64,000 nt of DNA. It comes from Methylobacillus flagellatus. Lineage in GTDB: Bacteria; Pseudomonadota; Gammaproteobacteria; Burkholderiales; Methylophilaceae. Below, in pieces: positions 27,520 to 36,957 of the stretch (positions are counted from its first letter, which is position 1; every line of letters begins with the position of its first letter). A model generated the notes under the pieces. It was not told the DNA's origin, searched no databases, and worked only from the letters and a program-made list of their open reading frames with translations. The position numbers were made by a program, and so were the translations under genes. The stretch is taken from positions 310,001 to 374,000 of the forward strand of contig NZ_SCOU01000001.1 of assembly GCF_005502435.1 (NCBI RefSeq), given 5' to 3'.

Positions 27520-27654
27520 ATAGACGCAAATTATACCGCACGGCGGCCAGCCTCACCGCAGTGCCGTATGCCCGGCGAACAGGCCAACTTCAAATCATGG
27601 CCTGTTTGTGCCAAACTCGCCCATAATCGACTTGATCTCAAGGGTGAGGATGCC

Positions 27655-29364
27655 GTGACCAAACTGAAACTGCTCATCGGCCAATGGCTGGCCAATTTCA
27701 CGCGACGGCTGCAGAACAACTTCTATCTCTACCTCGCCGCGCTGCTCACCGTGTTCGTCCTGCTGGACGCCAGCGTATTCCATGTGGGCGAGAACATGCG
27801 TCAGAAAGCCTTCGATTTCATGGTGCGGCATCGCGTGGTGGCGCCTGCCCCGGATCAAGACATCGTCATCATCGATATCAACGAGGCCAGCCTGGCGGCC
27901 ATGGCCAAGGAATATGGGCGCTGGCCGTGGCCGCGCCAGGTGTTCGGCGAATTCGTGGAGAACATACAGAGCCAGCAGCCGCGTGCCATCGTGTTCGATG
28001 TGCTGTTCAGCGATGCCGACCTGTTCAATCCGGATAGCGATGCCTATTTCAATGAGGTCATCGCGGGCACCGACAATACCTACTTCCCATTTCTGCGCTT
28101 GCCCGAAGCGCATGACAAGCTGAGCCTCGTGCAGCCCGGCATGATCCCCGGCCTGCACGAGGCCGTGCCTAGCCAGTCAGACCCGAATGCCACCATCGCC
28201 GTGGTGCTGCCCCACTTTGACGCGGCGGTGCAATCCGGGCGGCTGGGCACACACAACATCTACCCGGACAAGGACGGCATCGTGCGCGAATACCGCCTGT
28301 ACCGGGATGATTACGGCTGGCGGCTGCCTTCGCTGCCTATGACGGTGGGGCTTGGGCTGGCCTACCCGCTACCGGATGTGGACAAGGTGTTGCTGAACTG
28401 GCGCGGCAAGCCGTTCAGTTACCAGTACGCCACCTTCAGCGACGTGTTCCAGGACATGGCCAGCAAGGTCAAGCAGCGCCCAGCCGAAGAGTTCAAGGAC
28501 AAGATCGTCATCATCGGCTCCACCGCTGCCAGCCTGGGAGACATCAAAGCCACCGCCATGGACAAGACTTTTCCGGGCGTGGAGATCCTCGCCACGGCCA
28601 TCGACAATGTCAAACATGACGACTACCTGTGGGTGTTGCGCGGCAGCCTGCCTTATGTGCTGATCAGCCTGCTGCTGATCTGGCTAACCACGCTGGCGTT
28701 CTATATCAATATGGACCGCGACAAACTCACCAAGCTGTTCTCGGGCACGCAGATCGGCCTGCTGGTGCTGTCCTATATCGGCATCAACCTGGCCGATGCC
28801 TATCTTGATTTCACCGGCCCTATCGCCTGGGCGGTGATGTATTTCAGTGTGGCCAAGATCTATGCACTGGCCAACGACCGCGCCTTGCAGCGCTGGCTGG
28901 CGTATGGCGTCAAGGCCGGTGCCGGTAGTACCCATGCGCAACTGATGCCGGTCATCGTCGAGAGCCGGGAGCCCTTAGGTGATGCCCTGCTCAAAAAACT
29001 CAAGCGCAAGATCGAGCTGGCCAGCCGCACCCCGTGCAATGTGGATATCATCAAAACGGCGCAAAGTGGCATCTGGGGGTTGTTCGGTGACATGGTCCTG
29101 GTGAGCTGGACTTATGCCGAGACCGAAGCTGCCTACGCTGCCCAGGCCAAACAGGATGCCAGCCAGCTGGCGGCACAATTACCGGCGCTGGTCGCCAGCC
29201 TGGGTTTGCCAACCGACACCCTGGTGCGTCATGCCATACACGACGGCACGCTGGCCGGGGAACAGACCGCCAGCCAGTGGCGCACCCTGTTCGCACAGGC
29301 CATCATCCGCCTGGAACATGATGAAACCTCGCTGAACGCCAGCACCACAGGCTCACCAGCTTAA
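27655..29364 (+). CDS. CHASE2-domain membrane sensor without a recognised output domain
   Basis: GTG 27655, preceded by AGGGTGAGGA, gives 569 residues; the open frame to 27568 adds an unlikely extension. After one membrane helix (about residues 20-40) comes a periplasmic CHASE2 sensor domain (DIVIIDINEASLAAM, GRWPWPRQVFGEFVE, IVFDVLFSDAD, DKIVIIGSTAASLGD). Three further helices follow (about residues 325-430), then about 140 cytoplasmic residues. CHASE2 receptors usually end in adenylate cyclase, histidine kinase or GGDEF domains; I see none of their motifs. It is the first gene of a three-gene unit with SH3 and M48 proteins, suggesting envelope sensing linked to proteolysis. Confidence 0.85.
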   Translation: MTKLKLLIGQWLANFTRRLQNNFYLYLAALLTVFVLLDASVFHVGENMRQKAFDFMVRHRVVAPAPDQDIVIIDINEASLAAMAKEYGRWPWPRQVFGEFVENIQSQQPRAIVFDVLFSDADLFNPDSDAYFNEVIAGTDNTYFPFLRLPEAHDKLSLVQPGMIPGLHEAVPSQSDPNATIAVVLPHFDAAVQSGRLGTHNIYPDKDGIVREYRLYRDDYGWRLPSLPMTVGLGLAYPLPDVDKVLLNWRGKPFSYQYATFSDVFQDMASKVKQRPAEEFKDKIVIIGSTAASLGDIKATAMDKTFPGVEILATAIDNVKHDDYLWVLRGSLPYVLISLLLIWLTTLAFYINMDRDKLTKLFSGTQIGLLVLSYIGINLADAYLDFTGPIAWAVMYFSVAKIYALANDRALQRWLAYGVKAGAGSTHAQLMPVIVESREPLGDALLKKLKRKIELASRTPCNVDIIKTAQSGIWGLFGDMVLVSWTYAETEAAYAAQAKQDASQLAAQLPALVASLGLPTDTLVRHAIHDGTLAGEQTASQWRTLFAQAIIRLEHDETSLNASTTGSPA

Positions 29365-29383
29365 GACCACAAAAGGAGCAACC

Positions 29384-29881
29384 ATGGATATGCGAACTTT
29401 GCTGGGCCTCGCCCTGCTACTGCCGATGCTGGCAGTGGCTGCCGAGACCGGCACCGCACTCAAGGACGACAGCCTGCGCGCCGAACCCTACGCCGATGCC
29501 AAGCTGAACGGAAAATTCACGCGCGGCGAAAAACTGGAGATCACCGGTAAACAAGGGGCCTGGCTCAAGGTCAAGACCACCAAGTCCACCGGCTGGGTAC
29601 GCTTGCTGTCTGTCAAACGTGGCACCAGCACGGCAGGCAGCAGCGCAACCGGCGTGCTCAATGTGGCCAGCGGGCGCGCTGGCACCGGCCAGGTGGTGTC
29701 CACCACCGGGGTACGCGGCCTGAGTGCCGAGGAACTGAAGGCCGCCAGCTACAACGCTGCAGAAGTACAGCTGCTGGAAAGTTACACCGTCACTCACACA
29801 CAAGCGCAGCAATTCGCCGTCAGCGGCAAGCTCAGCGCGATCGAGTTCAAGGGCCTAGCGGCCAGCAAGGAGGCAGAATGA
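29384..29881 (+). CDS. Periplasmic SH3-like domain protein
   Basis: 165 residues with a signal peptide (cleavage near LAVAAE), then a bacterial SH3 domain (about residues 22-80: ALKDDSLRAEPYADA, GEKLEITGKQGAWLKVKT, STGWVRLLSV). The remaining part is rich in Ser, Gly and Thr and then helical (GLSAEELKAASYNAAEVQLLE). Such SH3 domains often bind cell wall peptides. AGGAG precedes the ATG, and the stop overlaps the M48 peptidase start by four bases. Confidence 0.82.
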   Translation: MDMRTLLGLALLLPMLAVAAETGTALKDDSLRAEPYADAKLNGKFTRGEKLEITGKQGAWLKVKTTKSTGWVRLLSVKRGTSTAGSSATGVLNVASGRAGTGQVVSTTGVRGLSAEELKAASYNAAEVQLLESYTVTHTQAQQFAVSGKLSAIEFKGLAASKEAE

Positions 29882-30777
29882 ACCCCCGTCACGCACTATT
29901 GCTCAGCACACTGCTTTGCTATGGTCTCGCGGTGAGCAGCCAGGCGCACGCTTTCGATCTGGGTAATGCGCTCAAGGACGCCGTCAAGCAACAGACCGGT
30001 GGCGAAGCCACGACTGGCAGTGAAGTGCAAACTCCGGCAGGCAGCGCTTCCACGCAAACCAGTTTCAACTGGAAGAGCCCTTCCCCTGAAGAGGAGATGG
30101 CGCTGGGTCGCCAGCTTGCCGGCAACCTGCTGGGTGCTGCGCCGCTGGTCAAGGACGCCAAGTTACAGGCCTATGTGAACCAGGTCGGCCGCTGGGTCGC
30201 CAGCCAGACCGACCGCCAGCAGCTGGCCTGGCATTTTGGGGTGATCGACAGTGACGACCTCAACGCCTTTGCCACGCCCGGCGGTTACATCCTGATCACC
30301 AAAGGCTTGTACCGTAAACTGGACAACGAAGCTCAGCTGGCTGGCGTGCTCGGGCATGAGGTCGCGCATGTGGTCAAGAAACACCATCTCAAAGTGTTGC
30401 AAAAATCACAGCTGCTCAATCTGGGCGCTAGCGTCATCGGTGACAAGGTAGGCAAAGGCGATCAGACCCTAGACAAGGTGATAGGCAGCGGTGCCGAGAT
30501 GATGGCGCGTGGCCTCGATAAAGACGCCGAATATGAAGCCGACCGCGTGGGTGTGGCCCTCAGCGTGCGCGCTGGTTACGACGGCTATGGCCTGCCCGAA
30601 GTGCTGCAGACACTGGGCCAGGTCAATCAGAGCGACGACAGTGTGACCTTGCTGTTCAAAACACATCCGTCGCCGGAAGACCGGCTGACCCGGCTGGGGG
30701 ATGCCATCGGCAGCCGCCTGGACGGCGTGAACGAGGGCAAGTTGCTGGCAGACCGTTTCTATCGCCTGCCTAAGTGA
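29878..30777 (+). CDS. Periplasmic M48-family zinc metallopeptidase
   Basis: 299 residues with a signal peptide (cleavage near SQAHA). The zinc motif HEVAHVVKKHH, the downstream glutamate in DAEYEADRVGVAL and the early EEEMALGRQLAG match M48 peptidases of the BepA/LoiP type. These act on misfolded outer-membrane proteins. Start overlaps the SH3 gene by four bases, so both are probably made together. Confidence 0.9.
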   Translation: MNPRHALLLSTLLCYGLAVSSQAHAFDLGNALKDAVKQQTGGEATTGSEVQTPAGSASTQTSFNWKSPSPEEEMALGRQLAGNLLGAAPLVKDAKLQAYVNQVGRWVASQTDRQQLAWHFGVIDSDDLNAFATPGGYILITKGLYRKLDNEAQLAGVLGHEVAHVVKKHHLKVLQKSQLLNLGASVIGDKVGKGDQTLDKVIGSGAEMMARGLDKDAEYEADRVGVALSVRAGYDGYGLPEVLQTLGQVNQSDDSVTLLFKTHPSPEDRLTRLGDAIGSRLDGVNEGKLLADRFYRLPK

Positions 30778-31025
30778 GATGGCGACTCTGTACATGCTAC
30801 TGACGTGCTACCAGACGGGGCCTGTAGCGGCATCATCATGCTTGCACCGCTTGCCTGTAGCCGTTTTATACACTTTTGTGGTACCTTGAATAAAAAATGA
30901 GCACAAAACAATCAAGTGCCAATTGTTGTGACTGTGGTGTTTACCATGGTGTTTTGAGAATAATCCGGGGTTGATGCAATATTTATTAACAGGCTGTTTA
31001 TCAACACAATAGGAGTATTCAAATC

Positions 31026-31418
31026 ATGATCGTCAAACGTTTGTTAAGTCTTTTCGTCGCAACCTCCATCTTGTTCACCGGTAGCATCCAGATCGCGCAA
31101 GCCGCCATGGTCAGTTCCGAGCAGGTTGCACAGTCTGCTGGCATCGCCAGTGCCGAGCAGGACCGTGAGCGTATCTATGCAGCCTTGACACGTGAAGACG
31201 TGCGTAGCGAGCTGATCAAGCGCGGTGTGGATCCACTGCAGGTCGAGCAGCGCGTCGCGGCCCTGACCGATGAAGAAGCCAGCAAGATGGCGAACCAGAT
31301 CGAAAACGCCCCTGCCGGCGGTATCATCGGGGCCATCGTGTTCATCTTCGTGTTGCTGTTGATCACGGACATCCTCGGTTTCACCAAAGTCTATCCGTTC
31401 ACGCGTTCTGTGCGCTAA
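31026..31418 (+). CDS. PA2779-type small membrane protein
   Basis: 130-residue protein: an N-terminal hydrophobic signal (ending near IQIAQA), a helical middle (AALTREDVRSELIKRGVDPLQ, AALTDEEASKMANQIE) and a C-terminal membrane helix (GGIIGAIVFIFVLLLITDILG) followed by TKVYPFTR. This matches the family named after Pseudomonas PA2779. Function unknown. It is followed 16 bases later by the PA2778-type peptidase, its usual partner. Confidence 0.82.
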   Translation: MIVKRLLSLFVATSILFTGSIQIAQAAMVSSEQVAQSAGIASAEQDRERIYAALTREDVRSELIKRGVDPLQVEQRVAALTDEEASKMANQIENAPAGGIIGAIVFIFVLLLITDILGFTKVYPFTRSVR

Positions 31419-31434
31419 ACCAAACCGGGCCAGT

Positions 31435-32412
31435 ATGTTGTTGCAGATTCGCATCCGCATACTGGCCTTCATGTTTCTGCTGCTTGGCAGTTTGCTGAGT
31501 GGTTGCGCTGCACAAGGCGTGCGTGAAGTCACCCAGAATACCCAGCTACCCAGACAGCACGAGCTGACTGCAACCCCGTTCTTCCCGCAAGAACTTTACC
31601 AATGCGGCCCGGCCGCCCTCGCTACCACCTTGAATGCCATCGACATCAAGGTCAGTCCTGAACAATTGACTCCCGAAGTCTATATCCCCAGCCGTCAAGG
31701 CAGCCTGCAGGTGGAGATGCTGGCCGCCACACGTCGGCACGGCGCCGTGGCTTATGTGATCCCTGCCAGGCTGGAAGCCTTGCTCAAGGAGATCAGCGCT
31801 GGTAATCCGGTGCTAGTGATGCAGAACTTGGGCTTGTCGTTCGCGCCTTCCTGGCATTACGCCGTGGCCGTCGGCTATGACCTCAACAAAGAGCTGGTCT
31901 GGCTGCGTTCCGGCACGTTCGAGCGCTTTGAAATGTCGCTCAGCGCCTTTGAGCGCACCTGGGCCAGAAGCCAGCACTGGGCCTTTGTTACCCTGCCTCC
32001 GGGCCGACTGCCGGTCAGCATCGATGCCGATGCAGCGGCCAGAGCACTGGTCGCGTTTGAAAAGAACGCCCCCGCGAGCGCAGCAGAACAGGCTTATGCC
32101 GCGGCCGTGCAGCGTTGGCCTGAGCACCTCGTGCTGCTGATGGGCCTGGGCAACAGCGCTTACCGGAACAAGGATCTGCACAAAGCACAGCAGGCCTTGT
32201 TGCAGGCTACACAGCATCACCCCGCCTCTGCTGCGGCACATAACAACCTGGCTACTGTACTGCTGGAGCAAGGGCAACTGCCACTCGCCAGGACGCATGC
32301 CGAGCAGGCATTGCAGCTGGCTGCGGAGGACCCGGCGCTCAAACAACAGATCCAGCAGACGCTGGCGGACATCCAGACCAAGCTGGATGAGCTAGATGCG
32401 GCCAACAAGTGA
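31435..32412 (+). CDS. PA2778-type C39-like cysteine peptidase lipoprotein with TPRs
   Basis: 325 residues. A lipoprotein signal (LLSGCAAQ) leads to a C39-like papain-fold domain with the catalytic cysteine in YQCGPAALATTL, histidine in SWHYAVAVGYD and a following aspartate-like position. The C-terminal third is a tetratricopeptide region (about residues 210-320, PEHLVLLMGLGNSAYRNKD and ASAAAHNNLATVLLEQG). C39 domains cleave double-glycine leaders or peptides; the paired PA2779-type protein could be a substrate or membrane partner. Pairing is seen; its meaning is inferred. Confidence 0.85.
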   Translation: MLLQIRIRILAFMFLLLGSLLSGCAAQGVREVTQNTQLPRQHELTATPFFPQELYQCGPAALATTLNAIDIKVSPEQLTPEVYIPSRQGSLQVEMLAATRRHGAVAYVIPARLEALLKEISAGNPVLVMQNLGLSFAPSWHYAVAVGYDLNKELVWLRSGTFERFEMSLSAFERTWARSQHWAFVTLPPGRLPVSIDADAAARALVAFEKNAPASAAEQAYAAAVQRWPEHLVLLMGLGNSAYRNKDLHKAQQALLQATQHHPASAAAHNNLATVLLEQGQLPLARTHAEQALQLAAEDPALKQQIQQTLADIQTKLDELDAANK

Positions 32413-32613
32413 ACTCTGAGCAGCGATGCAGTCATATCAATAAGCAGCGCTTCTATTACCGGGCTTGAACTGCTAATACGCTTGAACTGGTTTTAAGCTA
32501 TTTCTGACGCCTGCGGTGTTTGAGCGTCTTGTATCCCTCCGAATACTCACGCCACCGGCTGCCAGTTAGCCCGGTGTTTTGCAGACCTATTGTAAAAGTT
32601 AAAGGAACGACTG

Positions 32614-33942
32614 ATGCAGATCACCCGTACCGCACTTGTGACTCCCCTTCTCACTGGACTCCTGTTTGGGCTTTCTGCGTGTGGCGATGTCGCCCAGCTG
32701 CCCGTTTCCGCAGGCATAGGCCCTGACCCTACCTTGCCGCCGCCCAGACAGACGCTGATCCCCACCGTGAAGACCTCGCCTGCCGTGGGCTGGACCAGCG
32801 CTGCCCGACCTGCCGTGGCAGAAGGTCTGCAAGTCACGGCTTATGCCAGTGGCCTGGCACACCCGCGCTGGCTGTACCGCTTGCCGAATGGCGATGTGCT
32901 GGTAGCAGAAGGCACGGCGCCACCCAAGGGCGATACCGGCTTCAGCATCAAGCGATGGGTGGCCAAGATAGTGATGAAGAATGTGGGTGCCAGTGTGCCC
33001 AGCCCGAACCGGATCACGCTGCTGCGGGATGCAGATGGCGATGGCAAGGCCGAGCTGCGCTCCACCTTGTTAGAGGGCCTGCATTCCCCGTTCGGCATGG
33101 CGCTGATCGGCAATGACCTGTACGTGGCCAACGCCGACGCCATCGTGCGCTTCCCGTATCAGAGCGGTCAGACCCAGATCAGTGCAGCGGGTAAAAAAGT
33201 CATCGATTTGCCCGGCCTGCCACTCAACCACCACTGGACCAAGAACATCATCGCCAGCCAGGACGGCAGCAAACTGTATGCGACGGTAGGCTCCAACAGC
33301 AACATCGGCGAGAATGGCATGGATATCGAACAAGGCCGTGCCGCCATCTGGGAGATCGACCTGCAGAGCCGCGCACACCGTATCTTCGCTTCAGGTCTGC
33401 GCAATCCCAATGGCATGATGTGGGAACCCCAGACCGGCAGCTTGTGGACGGTGGTGAATGAGCGCGACGAGATTGGCAGTGACCTGGTGCCGGATTACCT
33501 GACGTCGGTCAAGGATGGCGGCTTCTACGGCTGGCCCTACAGTTATTACGGCAATGTGGTGGATGAGCGCGTGAAACCGCAACAGCCGGAGCTGGTCGCC
33601 AAGGCCATCAAGCCGGATTATGCGCTGGGTGCGCACACCGCCTCACTGGGCCTGAGCTGGGCTGAAGGCGACAAGTTACCGCAGCAGTTCCGCAGCGGCG
33701 CCTTCATCGGCCAGCACGGCTCCTGGAACCGTAACCCGCAAAGTGGTTACAAGGTGATCTTTGTGCCCTTCAAGGACGGCAAACCAGCGGGTGAGCCTGT
33801 CGACGTGCTGACCAGTTTCCTCAGTGCGGACGGCAAGGCACAGGGGCGCCCGGTCGGCGTGGCCTTCGATGCGTATGGCGCCTTGCTGGTGGCGGATGAC
33901 GTGGGCAAGACCATCTGGCACGTCACTGCCAAAGCAAACTAA
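32614..33942 (+). CDS. PQQ-dependent sugar (sorbosone-type) dehydrogenase lipoprotein
   Basis: 442-residue six-bladed beta-propeller of the glucose/sorbosone dehydrogenase family. A lipoprotein signal (GLLFGLSACGDV) directs it to the envelope. Typical segments are GLAHPRWLYRLPNGDVLVAEG, GLHSPFGMALIGNDLYVANAD, ASGLRNPNGMMWEP and GFYGWPYSYYG. The family oxidises sugars or aldose-type substrates using PQQ, but the natural substrate is unknown. It stands alone between the PA2778 gene and convergent glnE. Confidence 0.88.
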   Translation: MQITRTALVTPLLTGLLFGLSACGDVAQLPVSAGIGPDPTLPPPRQTLIPTVKTSPAVGWTSAARPAVAEGLQVTAYASGLAHPRWLYRLPNGDVLVAEGTAPPKGDTGFSIKRWVAKIVMKNVGASVPSPNRITLLRDADGDGKAELRSTLLEGLHSPFGMALIGNDLYVANADAIVRFPYQSGQTQISAAGKKVIDLPGLPLNHHWTKNIIASQDGSKLYATVGSNSNIGENGMDIEQGRAAIWEIDLQSRAHRIFASGLRNPNGMMWEPQTGSLWTVVNERDEIGSDLVPDYLTSVKDGGFYGWPYSYYGNVVDERVKPQQPELVAKAIKPDYALGAHTASLGLSWAEGDKLPQQFRSGAFIGQHGSWNRNPQSGYKVIFVPFKDGKPAGEPVDVLTSFLSADGKAQGRPVGVAFDAYGALLVADDVGKTIWHVTAKAN

Positions 33943-33969
33943 GCTTGTCGATCTTAAGCTCGACAAGCT
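33942..33969. terminator. Hairpin at the end of the sugar dehydrogenase gene
   Basis: AGCTTGTCGA (33942-33951) and TCGACAAGCT (33960-33969) form a perfect 10-bp stem around an 8-base loop, starting at the stop codon. It lies between convergent genes. No T-run, so termination strength is uncertain. Confidence 0.55.
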
Positions 33970-34008
33970 GTGGCGCTCCTCCCGGAGGGTGCAGCTTGCC
34001 GGGCCAGC

Positions 34009-36753
34009 CTAGCTGAACACGTGATGCCACAAGGCCTGCACGGCCTTGACGTGCAGGTCCACGTCCTGCCTGGGCAACTGCGCTTTGCTTTGCCCCTGCA
34101 AGCGGATGGCATGCTGCAAACGCCTGTATTCGATATAAGCATCGGCCACCTGTTGCGCCAGTTTCGCCTCCAGCAGACCCAACTCCGCCATGCGTTTAAG
34201 CAGCGCGACATTGCCAATATTTTCAGTCAATTGCGGCAATCTATTCGCGTGCTCTAGCACCAGATACTGCACCATGAACTCCACATCGATGATGCCGCCA
34301 CGGTCATGCTTCAGATCGAACAGCTTGGAGGCGTTGGGATGGCCCGCGTGCATCTTGTCGCGCATGTCGACCACCGCCCGTTTCAATGCGGCTGGTTCAC
34401 GCGTTTGCCTCAATACGGCATCGCGGATCTGCTCGAAGCGGCTACCAATAGCTGCATCTCCAGCGACGAAACGCGCGCGCGTCAAGGCCTGATGCTCCCA
34501 TAGCCAGGCTTTGTGGCGCTGGTAATCCTCAAACGCCTCTACCGTACTGACCAGCAGGCCGCTGGCGCCGTCCGGGCGCAGCGCCAGATCGGTTTCGTAC
34601 AGCATGCCGGCCGAGGTGAGGCTGTTGCACCAGTTGTTGATGCGCTGCGCGAAACGCGCATACACCTCACCGGCGCCGTCCGCGGCATCGTCGTACAGAA
34701 AGATGATGTCCAGATCCGAGGCATAGCCCAGCTCCCTGCCCCCAAGCTTGCCGTAGCCTATGATGGCGAAGGCCGGCACATCGCGGTGTTTGCCGCGTAA
34801 GGTAGGCCAGATCACCTCCAGCGTGGCTTGCAGAATGAGTTCCGCCAAGGCGCTCAGGTAATCAGACAGCGTACGCAAGGGCAGCTCACCTGCCACATCC
34901 TTGGCCGCAAAGCGGAACACCCAGGCATGCTTGAAATGGCGCATCACGTCCATCTGGCGTTCCACGTCGCCTTCCACTTCGCTCAACCGGCGTTGCAGTT
35001 CGGCACGCATCAGGCTGAAATCGGGAACGCTATACAGGTTGCGCGTGTCCAGCAGCTCATCGAGCAGGATGGGGTGCTGCGACAAATACTGGACCAGCCA
35101 GGGGCTGGCCGCCGCCAGCTTGATGATCAAGCTCAGCGCATCCGGATACTCTGCCAGCAAGGCCAGATAGCTGGCACGGCGGCAGATGTTCTCCAGCAGG
35201 TCACTCACACGCAGCAGCACCTGATCTGGTAAGGGTTGTGTGCCTGCCTGCTGGATCAGCAATGGCATCACGCGATCCAGCCGCTGGCGGCTCAGCTCGG
35301 GCAAGCTGCGGTAGCGACTGCTGGCGCGCAAGCCCTGCAACCGCTGATAACTGACCGCCGCTTCCTGATAACCCAGCGACTGCAGCAAGGCCTGTGCAGC
35401 CGCCGCTTCCATCAGTCCCAGCCAGAGCTGGTTGGGGCCATGGTCGGCCGCCACCTTGGCTTCGGCGGGCTCGTCGAACAATTCATTGAAATGCTGCTGC
35501 ACGCGCCGACGGTGCACATCCAGCGCTGCCCGCAAGGTGGGCCAGTCGGCATGGCCCATCGCCAGCGCGATGCGCGCCTGCCCTTCCGCATGCTTGGGCA
35601 GCTCCTGTGTTTGCGCATCCTCCACATACTGCAGGCGATGTTCCAGATTGCGCAGATAGCAATAGGCCTCGCGTAGCTCGGTCACCACTTCAGCCGCTAG
35701 CAGCCCTTTTTGTTCCAGCAAGGGTAGCACCGCCAAGGTCGGCTTGATCTGCAGGCTGGCATCACTGCCGCCACGGATCAGCTGGAACACCTGGGCGATG
35801 AATTCCACTTCGCGTATGCCGCCCGGCCCCAGCTTGATGTTGTCGAACATGTCGCGGCGTGCCACGTCACGCTGGATCTGCAGTTTGAGGTCGCGCATGG
35901 AGGCGAAGGCGCCGTAATCCAGGTATTTGCGGAACACAAAGGGCTTGAGCAGTGTGGCAAGTGCCTGTGTCGGGCCAGCCACGACACGCCCCTTGATCCA
36001 GGCATAGCGCTCCCATTCGCGCCCCAGGTTCTGGTAATAATCTTCCAGCATCGGCAGGCTGCAAGCCAGCGGCCCTTCCGAACCATAAGGTCGCAGGCGC
36101 ATGTCCACACGGAACACAAAGCCATCCACGGTGGTTTCGTCGATGGCGGCGATGAGCTTCTTGCCCAGGCGCGTGAAGAACTCGCTGTTGCTGATGGGCT
36201 TGGCGGCGTCCGTCTCACCGTCTTCTTCGAACGCAAAGATCAGGTCGATATCGGACGACACATTCAACTCGCCGCCGCCCAGCTTGCCCATGCCCACCAC
36301 GATCAGTTGCTGTGGCTGCCCCGTTTCGCCGATGGGCTTGCCATAGACGGCTGTCGTCCATGGCATCAAATGCTGCAAAGCGTGTTGCACGCACACCTCG
36401 GCCAGCGCGCTGATCACCCGCATCACCTCGTTGAGGTCACCCAGGCCATTCAAATCGCGCGCCATCAGGCTCAGCATCACGCGCTGGCGCAACTTGCGCA
36501 GCGCACGTTTCAGCTCCGCTTCATTGCTGACCGGGCATTGCGCCAGCCAGTCGCGCATGGCATCGGCATGCCAGGGCTGGTGCAGGCTTTGCAGCAGCTC
36601 GGTGAGCAAGCTGCCATCGCTGTTAAGCAGACGCTGCGCATAGGGGCTACAGCGCACCAGATGCTGCAATCGGGCGACATCCGTGTGCTCGGCAGCGCTG
36701 GTGTTCAGCAAGGTGTTCAGATCGGTCATGCGTGTATCCGGCGTTAGAGTCAC
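34009..36753 (-). CDS. glnE: Glutamine synthetase adenylyltransferase/deadenylase
   Basis: Bifunctional enzyme that adenylylates (inactivates) and deadenylylates glutamine synthetase in response to PII and glutamine. The 914-residue protein shows both nucleotidyltransferase domains: GGGELNVSSDIDLIFAFEEDG in the N-terminal half and GGRELGYASDLDIIFLYDD in the C-terminal half. DLKHDRGGIIDVEFMVQYL closes the C-terminal part. ATG 36753 or ATG 36729 (MTDLNTLLN) could be the start. It is bordered upstream by the accessory island. Confidence 0.95.
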   Translation of the reverse strand: MTLTPDTRMTDLNTLLNTSAAEHTDVARLQHLVRCSPYAQRLLNSDGSLLTELLQSLHQPWHADAMRDWLAQCPVSNEAELKRALRKLRQRVMLSLMARDLNGLGDLNEVMRVISALAEVCVQHALQHLMPWTTAVYGKPIGETGQPQQLIVVGMGKLGGGELNVSSDIDLIFAFEEDGETDAAKPISNSEFFTRLGKKLIAAIDETTVDGFVFRVDMRLRPYGSEGPLACSLPMLEDYYQNLGREWERYAWIKGRVVAGPTQALATLLKPFVFRKYLDYGAFASMRDLKLQIQRDVARRDMFDNIKLGPGGIREVEFIAQVFQLIRGGSDASLQIKPTLAVLPLLEQKGLLAAEVVTELREAYCYLRNLEHRLQYVEDAQTQELPKHAEGQARIALAMGHADWPTLRAALDVHRRRVQQHFNELFDEPAEAKVAADHGPNQLWLGLMEAAAAQALLQSLGYQEAAVSYQRLQGLRASSRYRSLPELSRQRLDRVMPLLIQQAGTQPLPDQVLLRVSDLLENICRRASYLALLAEYPDALSLIIKLAAASPWLVQYLSQHPILLDELLDTRNLYSVPDFSLMRAELQRRLSEVEGDVERQMDVMRHFKHAWVFRFAAKDVAGELPLRTLSDYLSALAELILQATLEVIWPTLRGKHRDVPAFAIIGYGKLGGRELGYASDLDIIFLYDDAADGAGEVYARFAQRINNWCNSLTSAGMLYETDLALRPDGASGLLVSTVEAFEDYQRHKAWLWEHQALTRARFVAGDAAIGSRFEQIRDAVLRQTREPAALKRAVVDMRDKMHAGHPNASKLFDLKHDRGGIIDVEFMVQYLVLEHANRLPQLTENIGNVALLKRMAELGLLEAKLAQQVADAYIEYRRLQHAIRLQGQSKAQLPRQDVDLHVKAVQALWHHVFS

Positions 36754-36887
36754 GGTTGATTATATGCAGAAGTCGGGCTCCGGAATTGACTATTGCCCGT
36801 TTGACAGCGCCTGGTTGTCAGATCAAATCTGAACTACTACAAATCACCCAACCCCTTGTTAAGGTGTCCACCAAACGTGGGTAAGAT

Positions 36888-36905
36888 CAGTCTGACCCTA
36901 TTATT
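36888..36905. repeat. Fragment of the MITE terminal repeat
   Basis: CAGTCTGACCCTATTATT reproduces most of the right terminal repeat of the 138-bp elements at 37396 and 38571 (ATGGTGTCTGACCCTATTATT). It marks the glnE-proximal edge of the AT-rich island and is likely the remains of a third element. Confidence 0.7.
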
Positions 36906-36957
36906 TAACCCTAACTTAAACCAATCAGCCTCTACAGAACCCGGGGTGATTCAAAGA

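Noticed and set aside
30778-31025. Possible small RNA or gene between the M48 and PA2779 genes
   Set aside because: No hairpin with T-run and no open frame with a ribosome site was seen; it probably holds a promoter only.
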